Positions 6,898-15,140 of a stretch of DNA of 23,499 nt are shown in pieces. The stretch comes from a virus. The stretch lies in IMG/VR virus record IMGVR_UViG_3300002514_000266, positions 1 through 23,499 of that record; one strand, written 5' to 3'. Position 1 is the stretch's first letter; each line of letters begins with the position of its first letter. Position numbers and translations under genes: made by a program. The notes beneath the pieces were generated by a model. That model worked only from the letters and a program-made list of their open reading frames with translations, did no database searches and was not told where the DNA came from.

Positions 6898-9414
6898 ATG
6901 TTTACTTATGACAACGTATATGAATCAAGTCTAAAATATTTCAAGGGAGATTCTCTGGCTTCAAATGTTTTTTTAACGAAATATGCTTTAACTGGCAGAG
7001 ATGGTGATATTCTTGAAGAATGTCCAGAAGATATGCACAAAAGACTTGCAAAAGAGTTTGCTAGAGTAGAGAAAAAATACCCCAATCCTGTATCAGAAAG
7101 AGAAATTTTCTCCCTTTTGAAAGATTTCAAGTATATAATACCGCAGGGTTCACCTATGGCTGGTATTGGAAATAATAATCAGATACAGTCAATATCAAAC
7201 TGCTTTGTTGTCGAATCACCTCACGATTCTTATGGTGGAATTCTTAAGACAGACCAAGAGCTAGTTCAGATTGCCAAACGGCGAGGAGGTGTAGGTTTTG
7301 ACATATCCAATATTAGACCAAAGGGTATGACAACTGGGAATGCAGCAAGGACAACAGACGGAATTGAAGTTTTCATGGATAGATTTAGCAATTCATGTCG
7401 TGAAGTAGCCCAGGGAGGCAGACGCGGTGCATTAATGCTAACCATATCAGTCCACCATCCGCAGATAAAAGATTTTATAAAGATTAAAAGAGATCTATCA
7501 AGAGTTACAGGTGCAAATATATCAGTAAGAGTAACAGATGAGTTTATGAATGCTGTAAAAGAAAATGGTGAAGTTGGGCTTAGATGGCCTGTTGACTCCT
7601 CATCACCAAAAGTTACAAAGATCGAACAAGCTTCAGAAATATGGCACCTCTTAATTGAGTCAGCACATTCATCAGCAGAGCCTGGAATATTATTTTGGGA
7701 TACTGCTAAGTCAATGACACCTTCTGACATATACGAAAGTGAAGGCTTTGGATCTGTGTCAACAAACCCATGCGGTGAAATTATATTGTCGCCGTATGAT
7801 TCATGCAGGCTTATGCTTGTAAACTTGACTTCTTTTGTAAGAGACCCGTGGTCAGATAATGCTGAGTTTAACTTTGGCGATTTTGCATCAAAAGTTCAAA
7901 AAGCTCAGCGGTTAATGGATGACATGATCGATCTTGAAGTAGAGCAAGTAGACAAGATTATTCAAAAAATAGAGAATGATACTCAGCCTGAAAGTGTAAA
8001 AAAGATTGAGAAAGATCTATGGGAAAATATCAAGCTTCAAGCTGTCAATGGCAGAAGAACCGGTCTCGGGATAACTGGTCTGGGTGATACACTTGCAATG
8101 TTATCCATACGATACGGATCAAAGGAATCTATCAGAATAACAGAAGAAATATATAAGTGGCTTGCAATTAATTCTTACGAGTCATCTATTATCCTTGCAA
8201 AAGAAAGAGGGTCATTCCCAGCGTGGGATTCAGAAAAAGAAAAAGATCATCCGTTTATTTCAAGAATTGTAAGTGAGCTTCTACCCCACAGACAAGAAGA
8301 TTATGAAAAATATGGTAGAAGAAATATTGCAAATACTACAACAGCTCCTGCTGGGTCAGTATCAGTCCTTACACAGACAACATCTGGCATTGAGCCGGCA
8401 TTTATGCTTCACTATACACGACGTAAAAAGCTGACAGGTCAAGATTCAAGCGGAAGAGTAGATTTTGTAGATGATAGCGGTGATGAATGGCAAGAATATA
8501 CTGTGTATCATCATGGGTTTAAAAGATGGATGAAGCACATGTCCGAATCGGATCCTGATATCTTTATGGGTCTTTCAGATGATGAGATGGTATCAATGAG
8601 TCCATACACAAGGGCAACTGCTAGTGAGATTGACTGGATCTCGAAAGTAAAAATGCAGGCCGCTGCTCAAAAGTGGGTATGTCATGCAATATCAAATACA
8701 ACAAATCTACCCTCTGATGTTGATGTTGAAACTGTAAAGAAAGTTTATATGACAGGCTGGGAGCTTGGCTGCAAAGGAGTAACAGTATATCGCGATGGAA
8801 GTAGAGCTGGAGTTCTTGTATCTAGTGATAAAACATCGAAAAAGAAAGACCTATCCTTTAAAAGCAATCGTGCACCAAAGCGCCCAGAGATCCTGTCTTG
8901 TGAAATACATCAAGCTTCTGTTTCAGGAGAGCCGTGGACTATAATAGTAGGATTGATGCAAGGAAGGCCATACGAGATATTTGGGGGAAAATCTGAATAT
9001 GTTGAAATACCGAGAAAATATAAATCTGGATTTTTAACAAAAAAATCTAGAAAGACTATGAATTCAAAATATAATCTAAGCTTCGGCGAAGAAGGCGAAG
9101 AAATAATTGTAAGAGATATTGCAACTGTATTCGACAACCCAAATTATTCAGCATTTACAAGAACATTATCACTAGCATTACGACACGGAGCTCCTGTTAA
9201 CTATGTCTGTGAGCAACTTCAAAAAGATAGGGATGCAGATTTATTTAGTTTTTCAAAAGTAATAGCAAGATGTCTTAAAAAGTACATAGCAGATGGAACA
9301 AAGCCTGGAAACGGAACAATAGATTGTAACTGTGATAATGCAGAAGAGTGCGAAGTAGTATATCAAGAGGGATGTGCTACATGCCTTACATGTGGTTTTG
9401 CGAAATGCGGATAA
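6898..9414 (+). CDS. nrdJ: Ribonucleotide reductase, class II (adenosylcobalamin-dependent)
   Basis: This 838-residue enzyme reduces ribonucleotides to deoxyribonucleotides. The NPCGE block carries the thiyl-radical cysteine C292 and E294. C102 (SNCFVV) and C303 (DSCRLMLVNLTSF) are the likely redox pair, and the 11-residue C292-C303 spacing matches class II enzymes. Other family blocks are RRGGVGFDISNIRPKG and TTTAPAGSVSVLTQTTSGIEP. After the barrel comes a TSCPD-like segment (FTRTLSLALRHGAPV) and a Cys-rich tail, CATCLTCGFAKCG, expected to re-reduce the active site and bind metal. The domain set identifies NrdJ, which needs B12 but not oxygen or a small subunit. The start follows TTAAAGGAAAAAA. 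No intein or intron was seen. Confidence 0.94.
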   Translation: MFTYDNVYESSLKYFKGDSLASNVFLTKYALTGRDGDILEECPEDMHKRLAKEFARVEKKYPNPVSEREIFSLLKDFKYIIPQGSPMAGIGNNNQIQSISNCFVVESPHDSYGGILKTDQELVQIAKRRGGVGFDISNIRPKGMTTGNAARTTDGIEVFMDRFSNSCREVAQGGRRGALMLTISVHHPQIKDFIKIKRDLSRVTGANISVRVTDEFMNAVKENGEVGLRWPVDSSSPKVTKIEQASEIWHLLIESAHSSAEPGILFWDTAKSMTPSDIYESEGFGSVSTNPCGEIILSPYDSCRLMLVNLTSFVRDPWSDNAEFNFGDFASKVQKAQRLMDDMIDLEVEQVDKIIQKIENDTQPESVKKIEKDLWENIKLQAVNGRRTGLGITGLGDTLAMLSIRYGSKESIRITEEIYKWLAINSYESSIILAKERGSFPAWDSEKEKDHPFISRIVSELLPHRQEDYEKYGRRNIANTTTAPAGSVSVLTQTTSGIEPAFMLHYTRRKKLTGQDSSGRVDFVDDSGDEWQEYTVYHHGFKRWMKHMSESDPDIFMGLSDDEMVSMSPYTRATASEIDWISKVKMQAAAQKWVCHAISNTTNLPSDVDVETVKKVYMTGWELGCKGVTVYRDGSRAGVLVSSDKTSKKKDLSFKSNRAPKRPEILSCEIHQASVSGEPWTIIVGLMQGRPYEIFGGKSEYVEIPRKYKSGFLTKKSRKTMNSKYNLSFGEEGEEIIVRDIATVFDNPNYSAFTRTLSLALRHGAPVNYVCEQLQKDRDADLFSFSKVIARCLKKYIADGTKPGNGTIDCNCDNAEECEVVYQEGCATCLTCGFAKCG

Positions 9415-9445
9415 TAATTAGTATAAACCCAAGAGGAATTTAAAA

Positions 9446-10048
9446 ATGCATTGGAAAAGTACAATATCACCTTTAATAAAAGAAATAGAGCTAAGAAAAT
9501 CTCCTCAAATAATAAGAGTAAATAAGTTCGATGAAAAGTCAGCAAAAGAATTTCAAGATCAAGTATCACTTGCGCACAACACAGGGCAAAAGGTAATTCC
9601 TGTTATCATCGATTCTTATGGCGGCCAAGTTTATTCGCTTATGGCAATGATAGCTACAATTAATGCATCTGAAATACCAATTGTAACAATTGTAGAGGGA
9701 AAGGCGATGTCTTGCGGTGCAGTCTTATTTTCATTTGGTGAACAGGGTCTAAGATTTATGGATCCCGATGCTACTATTATGATTCATGATGTTTCATCTA
9801 TGGATTTTGGAAAAGTTGAAGAGTTAAAAGCTAGCGCAGCAGAGGCAGATCGTCTAAATGATAAAATTTATACTATGATGGCTAGGAATTGCGGAAAGAA
9901 AGATGACTATTTTTTAAAAATTGTAGATAAGAAAAAGCATGCAGACTGGTTTTTAGATTCTAATGAAGCAAAGAAGCATGGAATGGCAAATCAGATAAGA
10001 GTTCCAAAGCTTTCAATAAGTGTAGATGTGTCAATAGACCTGGAGTAA
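9446..10048 (+). CDS. clpP: ClpP-family serine protease
   Basis: This 200-residue protein has the ClpP/crotonase fold. VIIDSYGGQVYSLMAM forms the oxyanion region, GKAMSCGAVL carries nucleophile S89, IMIHDVSS carries H114, and HADWFLDSNEAKKHGMANQI supplies the probable catalytic aspartate D167. Length is that of ClpP (about 200). No Clp ATPase is encoded nearby, so it may work with host ClpX/ClpA, or serve as a ClpP-fold maturation protease for head assembly, as in other phages. The gene lies between nrdJ and the endolysin, not in an obvious head-gene block. The start follows AAGAGGAAT. The triad is intact, so activity is likely. Confidence 0.87.
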   Translation: MHWKSTISPLIKEIELRKSPQIIRVNKFDEKSAKEFQDQVSLAHNTGQKVIPVIIDSYGGQVYSLMAMIATINASEIPIVTIVEGKAMSCGAVLFSFGEQGLRFMDPDATIMIHDVSSMDFGKVEELKASAAEADRLNDKIYTMMARNCGKKDDYFLKIVDKKKHADWFLDSNEAKKHGMANQIRVPKLSISVDVSIDLE

Positions 10049-10055
10049 ATATAAA

Positions 10056-11009
10056 ATGGATAAAGATTTTTATAACAAGTCTAGCTCCGATAGTTTAGGC
10101 TGGAAGCCTTCTTGGTTTGGATGCGAAGAATTTGACTTTAATTTAGTAAAAGCGGTCCAAAAATGGCAAAAAGCTCATGGATTAACCGGAGACGGTCTTG
10201 TTGGGCCAATGACATATAGAAGGATCTGGACAGAAAGGGAAGTCAGCATTTCAGACTATGAGCCTAGAAAAAACGATTATACTTCTTATGGCAATCATCA
10301 CATTGTTCACAATGGGAACTTTATCCCTATTGAATGGAATAAGGTTGTTCTATGGGATGAAAGAGATGGATTCAAGGCAAGCAAGGGATGCTATACTGAT
10401 TATTCTGGAAAACCTGATCGTGAACCGACAATGTTCGTGAACCATTGGGATGTATGTCTTAGTGCTGAGTCTTGTGCGACAGTTTTGAATAGGCGTGGAA
10501 TATCTGTCCATTTTCTTATAGACAATGATGGAACAATCTTTCAAATGCTAGATACGCAGCACAAGGCGTGGCATGCCGGAATCCCGAGGTATGAAGGTGG
10601 CAATACGAAGGGGATTGGGGTAGAGATTAGTAACGCGTATTATCCAAAGTACCAGGATTGGTATGTTCGAAAAGGCTTTGGTGAGCGACCACTTCAAGAA
10701 CATGGCTATGTTCATGGAAAAACCCTGGACCCATTTTTAGATTTTTATCCTGTCCAGCTTGAAGCTTTAAAAGCGCTATGGAAAGCTATTCATATTGGTA
10801 TTGGTATTCCGCTTGAGTATCCAAAGAATTCCAACGGGCATATCGAAACTAGCATCCACAAAGAATGCGAACGAGGAAAATTTCATGGAATATGTAACCA
10901 CTACAACTTTATCAAAACGAAAATTGATTGTGCTGGTCTTGATCTTCCTACTCTTTTAGATGAAGTAAAGAGAACACCGATGTATTGCCTGGATAAAAAT
11001 AGTGAATGA
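10056..11009 (+). CDS. N-acetylmuramoyl-L-alanine amidase with peptidoglycan-binding domain (endolysin)
   Basis: This 317-residue protein joins an N-terminal PG_binding_1-like repeat (VKAVQKWQKAHGLTGDGLVG, about 31-50) to an Amidase_2/T7-lysozyme-type catalytic domain. Likely zinc ligands are H130 (FVNHWD), H282 (ICNHYNF) and C292 (KTKIDCAG); the family lysine is K289 or K287. The motif KAWHAGIPRYEGGNTKGIGVEISN is characteristic. It should cleave the amide bond between MurNAc and the stem peptide for host lysis. No signal peptide is seen, so a holin or other export route is needed, and none was recognised here. It starts 7 nt after clpP and overlaps the next gene in an ATGA junction. Confidence 0.9.
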   Translation: MDKDFYNKSSSDSLGWKPSWFGCEEFDFNLVKAVQKWQKAHGLTGDGLVGPMTYRRIWTEREVSISDYEPRKNDYTSYGNHHIVHNGNFIPIEWNKVVLWDERDGFKASKGCYTDYSGKPDREPTMFVNHWDVCLSAESCATVLNRRGISVHFLIDNDGTIFQMLDTQHKAWHAGIPRYEGGNTKGIGVEISNAYYPKYQDWYVRKGFGERPLQEHGYVHGKTLDPFLDFYPVQLEALKALWKAIHIGIGIPLEYPKNSNGHIETSIHKECERGKFHGICNHYNFIKTKIDCAGLDLPTLLDEVKRTPMYCLDKNSE

Positions 11010-11869
11010 TAAATAATATGAATCTATCACTAGAAAGAATTATAGGGGATACACCGCTAGTAAAGATCTCAGATAAAATATACGGAAAGCTAGAAACATA
11101 CAGTCCATCTGGATCTGTAAAAGATAGAATGATTTCATATGTTGTCAAGAAATCAATCGACAGGGGTGAAATATCAGAAAATACTACACTTTGTGATGCA
11201 ACAAGCGGAAACACTGGGATAGCGCTAAGCATGATTGCTGCATCGCTTGGTTTAAAATGCGTTATTTTTATGCCATCTAACATGTCTGAAGAAAGAAAGA
11301 AAATGATGAAAATCTATGGTGCAAGAATTATAGACGCACCTGAAGATGATTTTGAAAGAGCGATTTCAATGAGGGATGAATTCATATCTGCGGGATCTAA
11401 TATATGGTCACCCATGCAGTTTAGCAATCTTGAAAACATAGAATGCCATGAGACAATTACAGGTCCGGAAATTCAAAATCAGATAACAAGTCGAGGCCTA
11501 GCATGGTCAGCATTTATTCATGGCTCAGGGACGGGCGGAACAATTGAAGGAGTTCGTAGATTTTTAAAAAATACACCTACAGAAATACACATGGTTGTTC
11601 CAGATGAATCACCGCATGGAATACAAGGGATCGGTGATGGAAAAGATTTCCTAGCCAATCCAGAAGAAATGGATGGTATCATAGTAATAAAAACAGAAGA
11701 TGCAATCATGCGAGCAAAAGACTTTGCAAGAGAAACTGGACTTCTAGTGGGTATCAGTTCTGGAGCTAATATACTTGCATCGGAAAAATATGTAGCTAAT
11801 AACTCTCCTGATGGGTCAGTTGTTACAATTCTATGTGATCGTGGTGAGCGGTATATGTCAATCTATTAA
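11006..11869 (+). CDS. PLP-dependent cysteine synthase-like enzyme (CysK/CysM family)
   Basis: This 287-residue protein belongs to the fold-type II PLP enzymes related to O-acetylserine sulfhydrylase. Seen are the Schiff-base lysine in SGSVKDRM (K39), the substrate loop TSGNTG (66-71), the phosphate-binding GSGTGGTIEG and the cofactor serine region VGISSGAN, then CDRGERYMS as in CysK/CysM. It is slightly shorter than bacterial enzymes (about 300-320). Such an enzyme would make cysteine from O-acetylserine and sulfide, or a related beta-replacement product. It is an unusual auxiliary gene in a phage. The start is at the ATGA overlap with the endolysin; ATG 11018 is an alternative, and neither has a strong ribosome site. 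The sulfotransferase follows. Confidence 0.88.
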   Translation: MINNMNLSLERIIGDTPLVKISDKIYGKLETYSPSGSVKDRMISYVVKKSIDRGEISENTTLCDATSGNTGIALSMIAASLGLKCVIFMPSNMSEERKKMMKIYGARIIDAPEDDFERAISMRDEFISAGSNIWSPMQFSNLENIECHETITGPEIQNQITSRGLAWSAFIHGSGTGGTIEGVRRFLKNTPTEIHMVVPDESPHGIQGIGDGKDFLANPEEMDGIIVIKTEDAIMRAKDFARETGLLVGISSGANILASEKYVANNSPDGSVVTILCDRGERYMSIY

Positions 11870-11891
11870 TTGTAAAGATTAATATTTTTTT
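11864..11891 (+). terminator. AT-only hairpin with T-run after the cysteine synthase gene
   Basis: TATTAAT (11864-11870) and ATTAATA (11878-11884) form a 7-bp stem with a 7-nt loop, followed by seven T (11885-11891). The stem overlaps the stop codon. The layout is that of an intrinsic terminator, but the stem has no GC pair and would be weak. Confidence 0.35.
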
Positions 11892-11924
11892 ATATAATAA
11901 TAAAAATTACTGTAGTGAGAATAG

Positions 11925-12863
11925 ATGAAAGATTTCATATTTAAAATTAACAAAGCTAGAATTGACAAAGTAGCTAATGAAATAGCAAGGGTAAATCCCC
12001 AGCTATCTGATATAAAAGGATGGGAGGATGATTGCTCTGTTGCTTTAAAGATTCAAGCAGCGATTCTTTTATCAAAAAAAGAAGATTTTGCAGATATTGT
12101 AGAGAATGAAAAGGGAGCTATTAGTATATCTAAGGTTGTTCCCGTGAGATATTTCAATACAGCCGGTGATCATTGCTATTTTGTAAAATATAAAAGATCT
12201 TTTATTCACATACCCAAGACTGGGGGTCGACATCTAATATACAAATATTTTGTATTTCAAGTTGGTGGCAACCACATGTTTGCAAAAACTAATAGTGAAA
12301 ACTATGGTCAATATACAGAAGATTTTAAAAGATGCTTTACGATTGTAAGAAATCCATTTAGCTGGCTTTATAGCTACTGGGCACATATTTCAGAAGGCGG
12401 GGATCATACGGGTCATCACGGATGCCGACTCATTTCAAATAATAGTACATTTGAAAAATTTATTTTTAATGTCTGCAATCTAGAAAAAGATGAGTACTGG
12501 TTTCCCTATAATAGTGGAATGACTTCTCAGATTTTTGACATTGATGAAAAAATATGTGTAAGCGATATAATATTTTTTGAAAAATATAGTGAAGGCATTA
12601 TGTCTCTCAATATTGAAGAAAAGTGCGAGCCTTTCTTGTCATTCGAATGTCAGGAAAAACATAGAAGATTTATTGAATTTAGGCAAAGCTCAGACGAATA
12701 TAAGAAACACTATACTGATGAAATGATTGATGCAGTTAGTAGAAAGTTTAAGTTTGACTTAGATTTCTTAGGGTATGACTTTAACGGATTAGTTCACAAA
12801 AAGTCATCAATTCATATTCCCAAGAAAGTGTTCAAAAGTGAACTATCAAATATTTGGAAATAG
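11925..12863 (+). CDS. Sulfotransferase-family protein
   Basis: This 312-residue protein carries the two PAPS-binding signatures of the sulfotransferase superfamily. The 5'-phosphosulfate loop is FIHIPKTGGRH (93-103), and the 3'-phosphate region is FTIVRNPFSWLYSYW (138-152). The HIPKTGG form is that of the carbohydrate/Golgi-type (Sulfotransfer_2) branch. An N-terminal stretch of about 90 residues precedes the fold and is unrecognised. It would transfer sulfate from host PAPS to a glycan, lipid or other acceptor, possibly host surface or virion sugars; the acceptor cannot be read from sequence. It lies next to the cysteine synthase-like gene but after a candidate terminator. Codon use is as AT-rich as its neighbours. 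Confidence 0.82.
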   Translation: MKDFIFKINKARIDKVANEIARVNPQLSDIKGWEDDCSVALKIQAAILLSKKEDFADIVENEKGAISISKVVPVRYFNTAGDHCYFVKYKRSFIHIPKTGGRHLIYKYFVFQVGGNHMFAKTNSENYGQYTEDFKRCFTIVRNPFSWLYSYWAHISEGGDHTGHHGCRLISNNSTFEKFIFNVCNLEKDEYWFPYNSGMTSQIFDIDEKICVSDIIFFEKYSEGIMSLNIEEKCEPFLSFECQEKHRRFIEFRQSSDEYKKHYTDEMIDAVSRKFKFDLDFLGYDFNGLVHKKSSIHIPKKVFKSELSNIWK

Positions 12864-12872
12864 TATAAAGTG

Positions 12873-12938
12873 TTGATCCCGCAAAGATCACCTTATAATC
12901 TAATTCAAGAGAAGTTGTATATTTATGATATATAAATG
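12873..12938 (+). promoter_or_regulatory. Candidate promoter region before the nucleotidyltransferase gene
   Basis: TTGATC (12873-12878) and TATAAT (12894-12899) are 15 nt apart, a short spacing. A small inverted repeat TGATC/GATCA (12874-12878, 12886-12890) lies inside. Further down, TATAAATG (12931-12938) resembles the T4 late-promoter box TATAAATA. One or both could drive 12952. Confidence 0.3.
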
Positions 12939-12951
12939 ATGGTGGAGCAGT

Positions 12952-13740
12952 ATGACAAACTATGCTAAGAAAAACGCGTCTTTAATTTTTGAACATATTA
13001 GGATCGATGAGGCTGAGGCAGAAGATGTAGATGTAGTAGGCTTTGAAATCAATGAAACGTTAGATTCTGATATATGGTCTGAAAGTGAAAAGATGAAACC
13101 TGAGGTTAGAGAGAAACTTCTTGCTGTCTCTGAAGACTTTATAGCTGGGCTTCCATTCGATGTTGACGCTGAAGATATTAAACTAACTGGATCTCTTGCG
13201 ACATATAACTGGTCAAGATTTTCCGATGTTGATCTTCATATTGTAGTTGATTTTACTACTGTTGATGATGATGAACAGCTAGTAAAAGATTATTTTAATT
13301 CCAAGAAGACTGTGTGGAACTTAAAGCATGAAATTTATATACGAGGATATGAAGTTGAAATATACGTTGAAAATATAAATGATAAACACACAGCACAAGG
13401 CATGTATTCAATTCTTCACGATGAGTGGATAAAGAAACCAAAAAGAGAATTTTTTGAGATAGATGAGGAAGAAGTTAGGAAAAAGGCAGCATCAATAATG
13501 TCGCAGATAGAGTATATCGAAGAAGTCTCAAGCGATGAGCCAGCAGAAGCAGAAAAACTAGCAGAAAGAACAAAAGAAAAAATTAGAAAGATGAGACAGG
13601 CAGGTCTTGATTCAGAGAAGGGAATCTATTCAGTTAAAAATGTTGCTTTTAAAGTCCTAAGAAGAAACGGATATCTTGAGAGGCTAAGTAATATAAAGAC
13701 TCAGTCATATGACAGGGTAATGTCTCTAGCAGACCTATAA
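12952..13740 (+). CDS. Nucleotidyltransferase-domain protein
   Basis: This 262-residue protein has the DNA polymerase beta-like nucleotidyltransferase signature LTGSLATYNWSRFSDVDLHI: G80-S81 and the metal-binding pair D92/D94. The third acidic residue is likely in YEVEIYVEN. A charged helical C-terminal half follows (about 150-235, Glu/Lys-rich). Such domains transfer NMPs to protein, RNA or small molecules, and the acceptor is unknown. The first 25 residues contain IRIDEAEAE, which fits the [L/I]-x-E-[A/G/S] pattern cleaved by T4-type head proteases, so packaging in the virion is possible. The start follows GGTGGAG. The next gene begins 8 nt downstream. Confidence 0.75.
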   Translation: MTNYAKKNASLIFEHIRIDEAEAEDVDVVGFEINETLDSDIWSESEKMKPEVREKLLAVSEDFIAGLPFDVDAEDIKLTGSLATYNWSRFSDVDLHIVVDFTTVDDDEQLVKDYFNSKKTVWNLKHEIYIRGYEVEIYVENINDKHTAQGMYSILHDEWIKKPKREFFEIDEEEVRKKAASIMSQIEYIEEVSSDEPAEAEKLAERTKEKIRKMRQAGLDSEKGIYSVKNVAFKVLRRNGYLERLSNIKTQSYDRVMSLADL

Positions 13741-13748
13741 TTAGATAC

Positions 13749-14384
13749 ATGATTATTACAGAGAAAAGGATAAGAGAAATTGTTCTCGAAGAAATTATAA
13801 GAGAGCAAGAAGAAGTCAATCAAGATTGTCCAATTCCATTTCTTGCTGCCATATTAGCCTCTGAAGCTCCCAATAGTGAAAGAGAGATGAGTGCCGTATA
13901 TGATGTTATTATGAAACGAGCAGAAATAGGCTTTAAAGAAGTAAATACGGTCGATGGACAATTAAGAGTTCCCAGGCAATTCTCTGGATATACAAGATTT
14001 AGACCAGACGATACTGCATTTATTGCATACTATAGTGGTACTGCTCCAGATTCTGAATATTCAGTTTCAGCAGATAGAGTAGAAACAGAGAAGCTTATAA
14101 GAAGAAATCAATTTAAAAGAGCATGTGGTGTAATAGTCTCAGATTTTCAAGATCCCGGTAACCCAGATGCACCTACATATGGAGCAACTCATTTTGTAAA
14201 TCCAAGAGCAGCATCGACAGATAACAAGTGGTGGGAACTAGATACGTTTAGACCGATTCCGATTAATAATGGATATATAGGTGATCATCTTTTTGGGTGG
14301 GACTTGACAACAAGACAGTCAAGAGAATCATATTTACAGTTTAGATCTAGCCATCCAGAATTTAGCAGTCTCTATCCGGATTAA
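13749..14384 (+). CDS. SleB-like cell wall hydrolase with N-terminal tag
   Basis: This 211-residue protein opens with the tag MIITEKRIREIVLEEIIREQ shared in pattern with the genes at 16766 and 20490(-). The remainder resembles the SleB/Hydrolase_2 family of lytic cell-wall enzymes: FLAAILASEA with a likely catalytic glutamate (E39), AVYDVIMKRA, a QFSGYTRF block, and YGATHFVNPRAAS followed by WW. These correspond to the family's ASE, VILNR, QFS and HA-x-x-x-P-x-W positions. It would cut peptidoglycan, and the tag suggests delivery in the virion for entry rather than lysis. It begins 8 nt after the nucleotidyltransferase and converges on the phosphoesterase gene with 3 nt between stops. Family call is by motif memory. 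Confidence 0.72.
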   Translation: MIITEKRIREIVLEEIIREQEEVNQDCPIPFLAAILASEAPNSEREMSAVYDVIMKRAEIGFKEVNTVDGQLRVPRQFSGYTRFRPDDTAFIAYYSGTAPDSEYSVSADRVETEKLIRRNQFKRACGVIVSDFQDPGNPDAPTYGATHFVNPRAASTDNKWWELDTFRPIPINNGYIGDHLFGWDLTTRQSRESYLQFRSSHPEFSSLYPD

Positions 14385-14393
14385 GCTTTAATC
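14379..14393. terminator. Small palindrome between convergent stop codons
   Basis: GATTAA (14379-14384) and TTAATC (14388-14393) pair around the loop GCT. Both convergent genes end in this stem with TAA stops. With six mostly AT pairs and no T-run it could at best be a weak bidirectional terminator. Confidence 0.2.
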
Positions 14394-15047
14394 TTCAAAT
14401 TTTCTCAGCCTGGCAACACCATCTGTCACAGTAACATACGTCTGGTGTGTAACCCAGTCGCCTGCATTGATATATGTTTTAATATTCTGATCTTCGTCAA
14501 CCCATATTAAAGCTTCTGGTATGTGTGTATGACCCATAATAAACACATCAACTTTGGGATGGTGTCTAAGAATATTTATAATTGATCTTAGCTTGTGCTT
14601 CTTAATTTGAATTTCCGTCCACCATGTTGTAAAGTCAAAGTTAAAAGTGAATTCAAGTATATTTTGAATAACAGATAGAAATTTAACAAATACTCTATTT
14701 GCAAGAGCACCCTTGTCGTAAGAATCGCCGTGTTCAACTCTAAACACTCGGCCTTCATCTTCAAAGTCATACCTTTTAACAAATTCAACACCCATTATTT
14801 TTTTACCAACAACTCCCATTAAACCTTCGTCATGATTTCCAACTACATAGATAATTCTTTTTGCATCACCCATTTTTTCAAGTATCTGAAGACATCTTTC
14901 TGTAAAGACAGGTATCTTTATAAAATCTATAATATCACCAGCGAGAACAAGCTCATCACAATCCTCAGACTCTAAAAATGATAAAAGCTCGAGAGACTTA
15001 TAGAACCTAGTCCCAATATGTGTATCAGATATAATAACTCTTTTCAT
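14388..15047 (-). CDS. Calcineurin-like metallophosphoesterase (LpxH/UDP-diacylglucosamine hydrolase-like)
   Basis: This 219-residue protein has all dimetal phosphoesterase motifs: SDTHIG (D8, H10), LAGDIIDF (D38), VGNHDE (N71, H72), EHGD and MGHTHIPE, ending with YINAGDWV. Among this superfamily the layout is closest to LpxH-like UDP-2,3-diacylglucosamine pyrophosphatases, which act in lipid A synthesis. A phage copy could instead hydrolyse nucleotides or phosphoproteins. It is one of only two genes on the minus strand. It begins next to a divergent AT-rich region shared with the gene at 15141 and converges on the SleB-like gene. All catalytic residues are present, so activity is likely, but the substrate is uncertain. 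Confidence 0.85.
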   Translation of the reverse strand: MKRVIISDTHIGTRFYKSLELLSFLESEDCDELVLAGDIIDFIKIPVFTERCLQILEKMGDAKRIIYVVGNHDEGLMGVVGKKIMGVEFVKRYDFEDEGRVFRVEHGDSYDKGALANRVFVKFLSVIQNILEFTFNFDFTTWWTEIQIKKHKLRSIINILRHHPKVDVFIMGHTHIPEALIWVDEDQNIKTYINAGDWVTHQTYVTVTDGVARLRKFED

Positions 15048-15140
15048 TGAACAGTTTGCTAACCTTATATTAATATTATATACAGAACTACAAGGTGTAC
15101 TATACTTGTGTTACTGAAGTTTAAAAATAAAGGAAAAAAA
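15048..15140. promoter_or_regulatory. Divergent intergenic region with -10-like hexamers on both strands
   Basis: The 93-nt AT-rich gap separates divergent genes, so it should hold promoters both ways. On the + strand TATACT lies at 15101-15106; on the - strand TATAAT reads from 15080 back to 15075. No clear -35 boxes are visible. The AAAGGAAAAAAA ribosome site of the next gene is at its right end. Confidence 0.3.

Noticed and set aside
7266-7730. 154-codon minus-strand open frame inside nrdJ
   Set aside because: It lies wholly antisense to conserved NrdJ motifs and has no ribosome site; a shadow frame.
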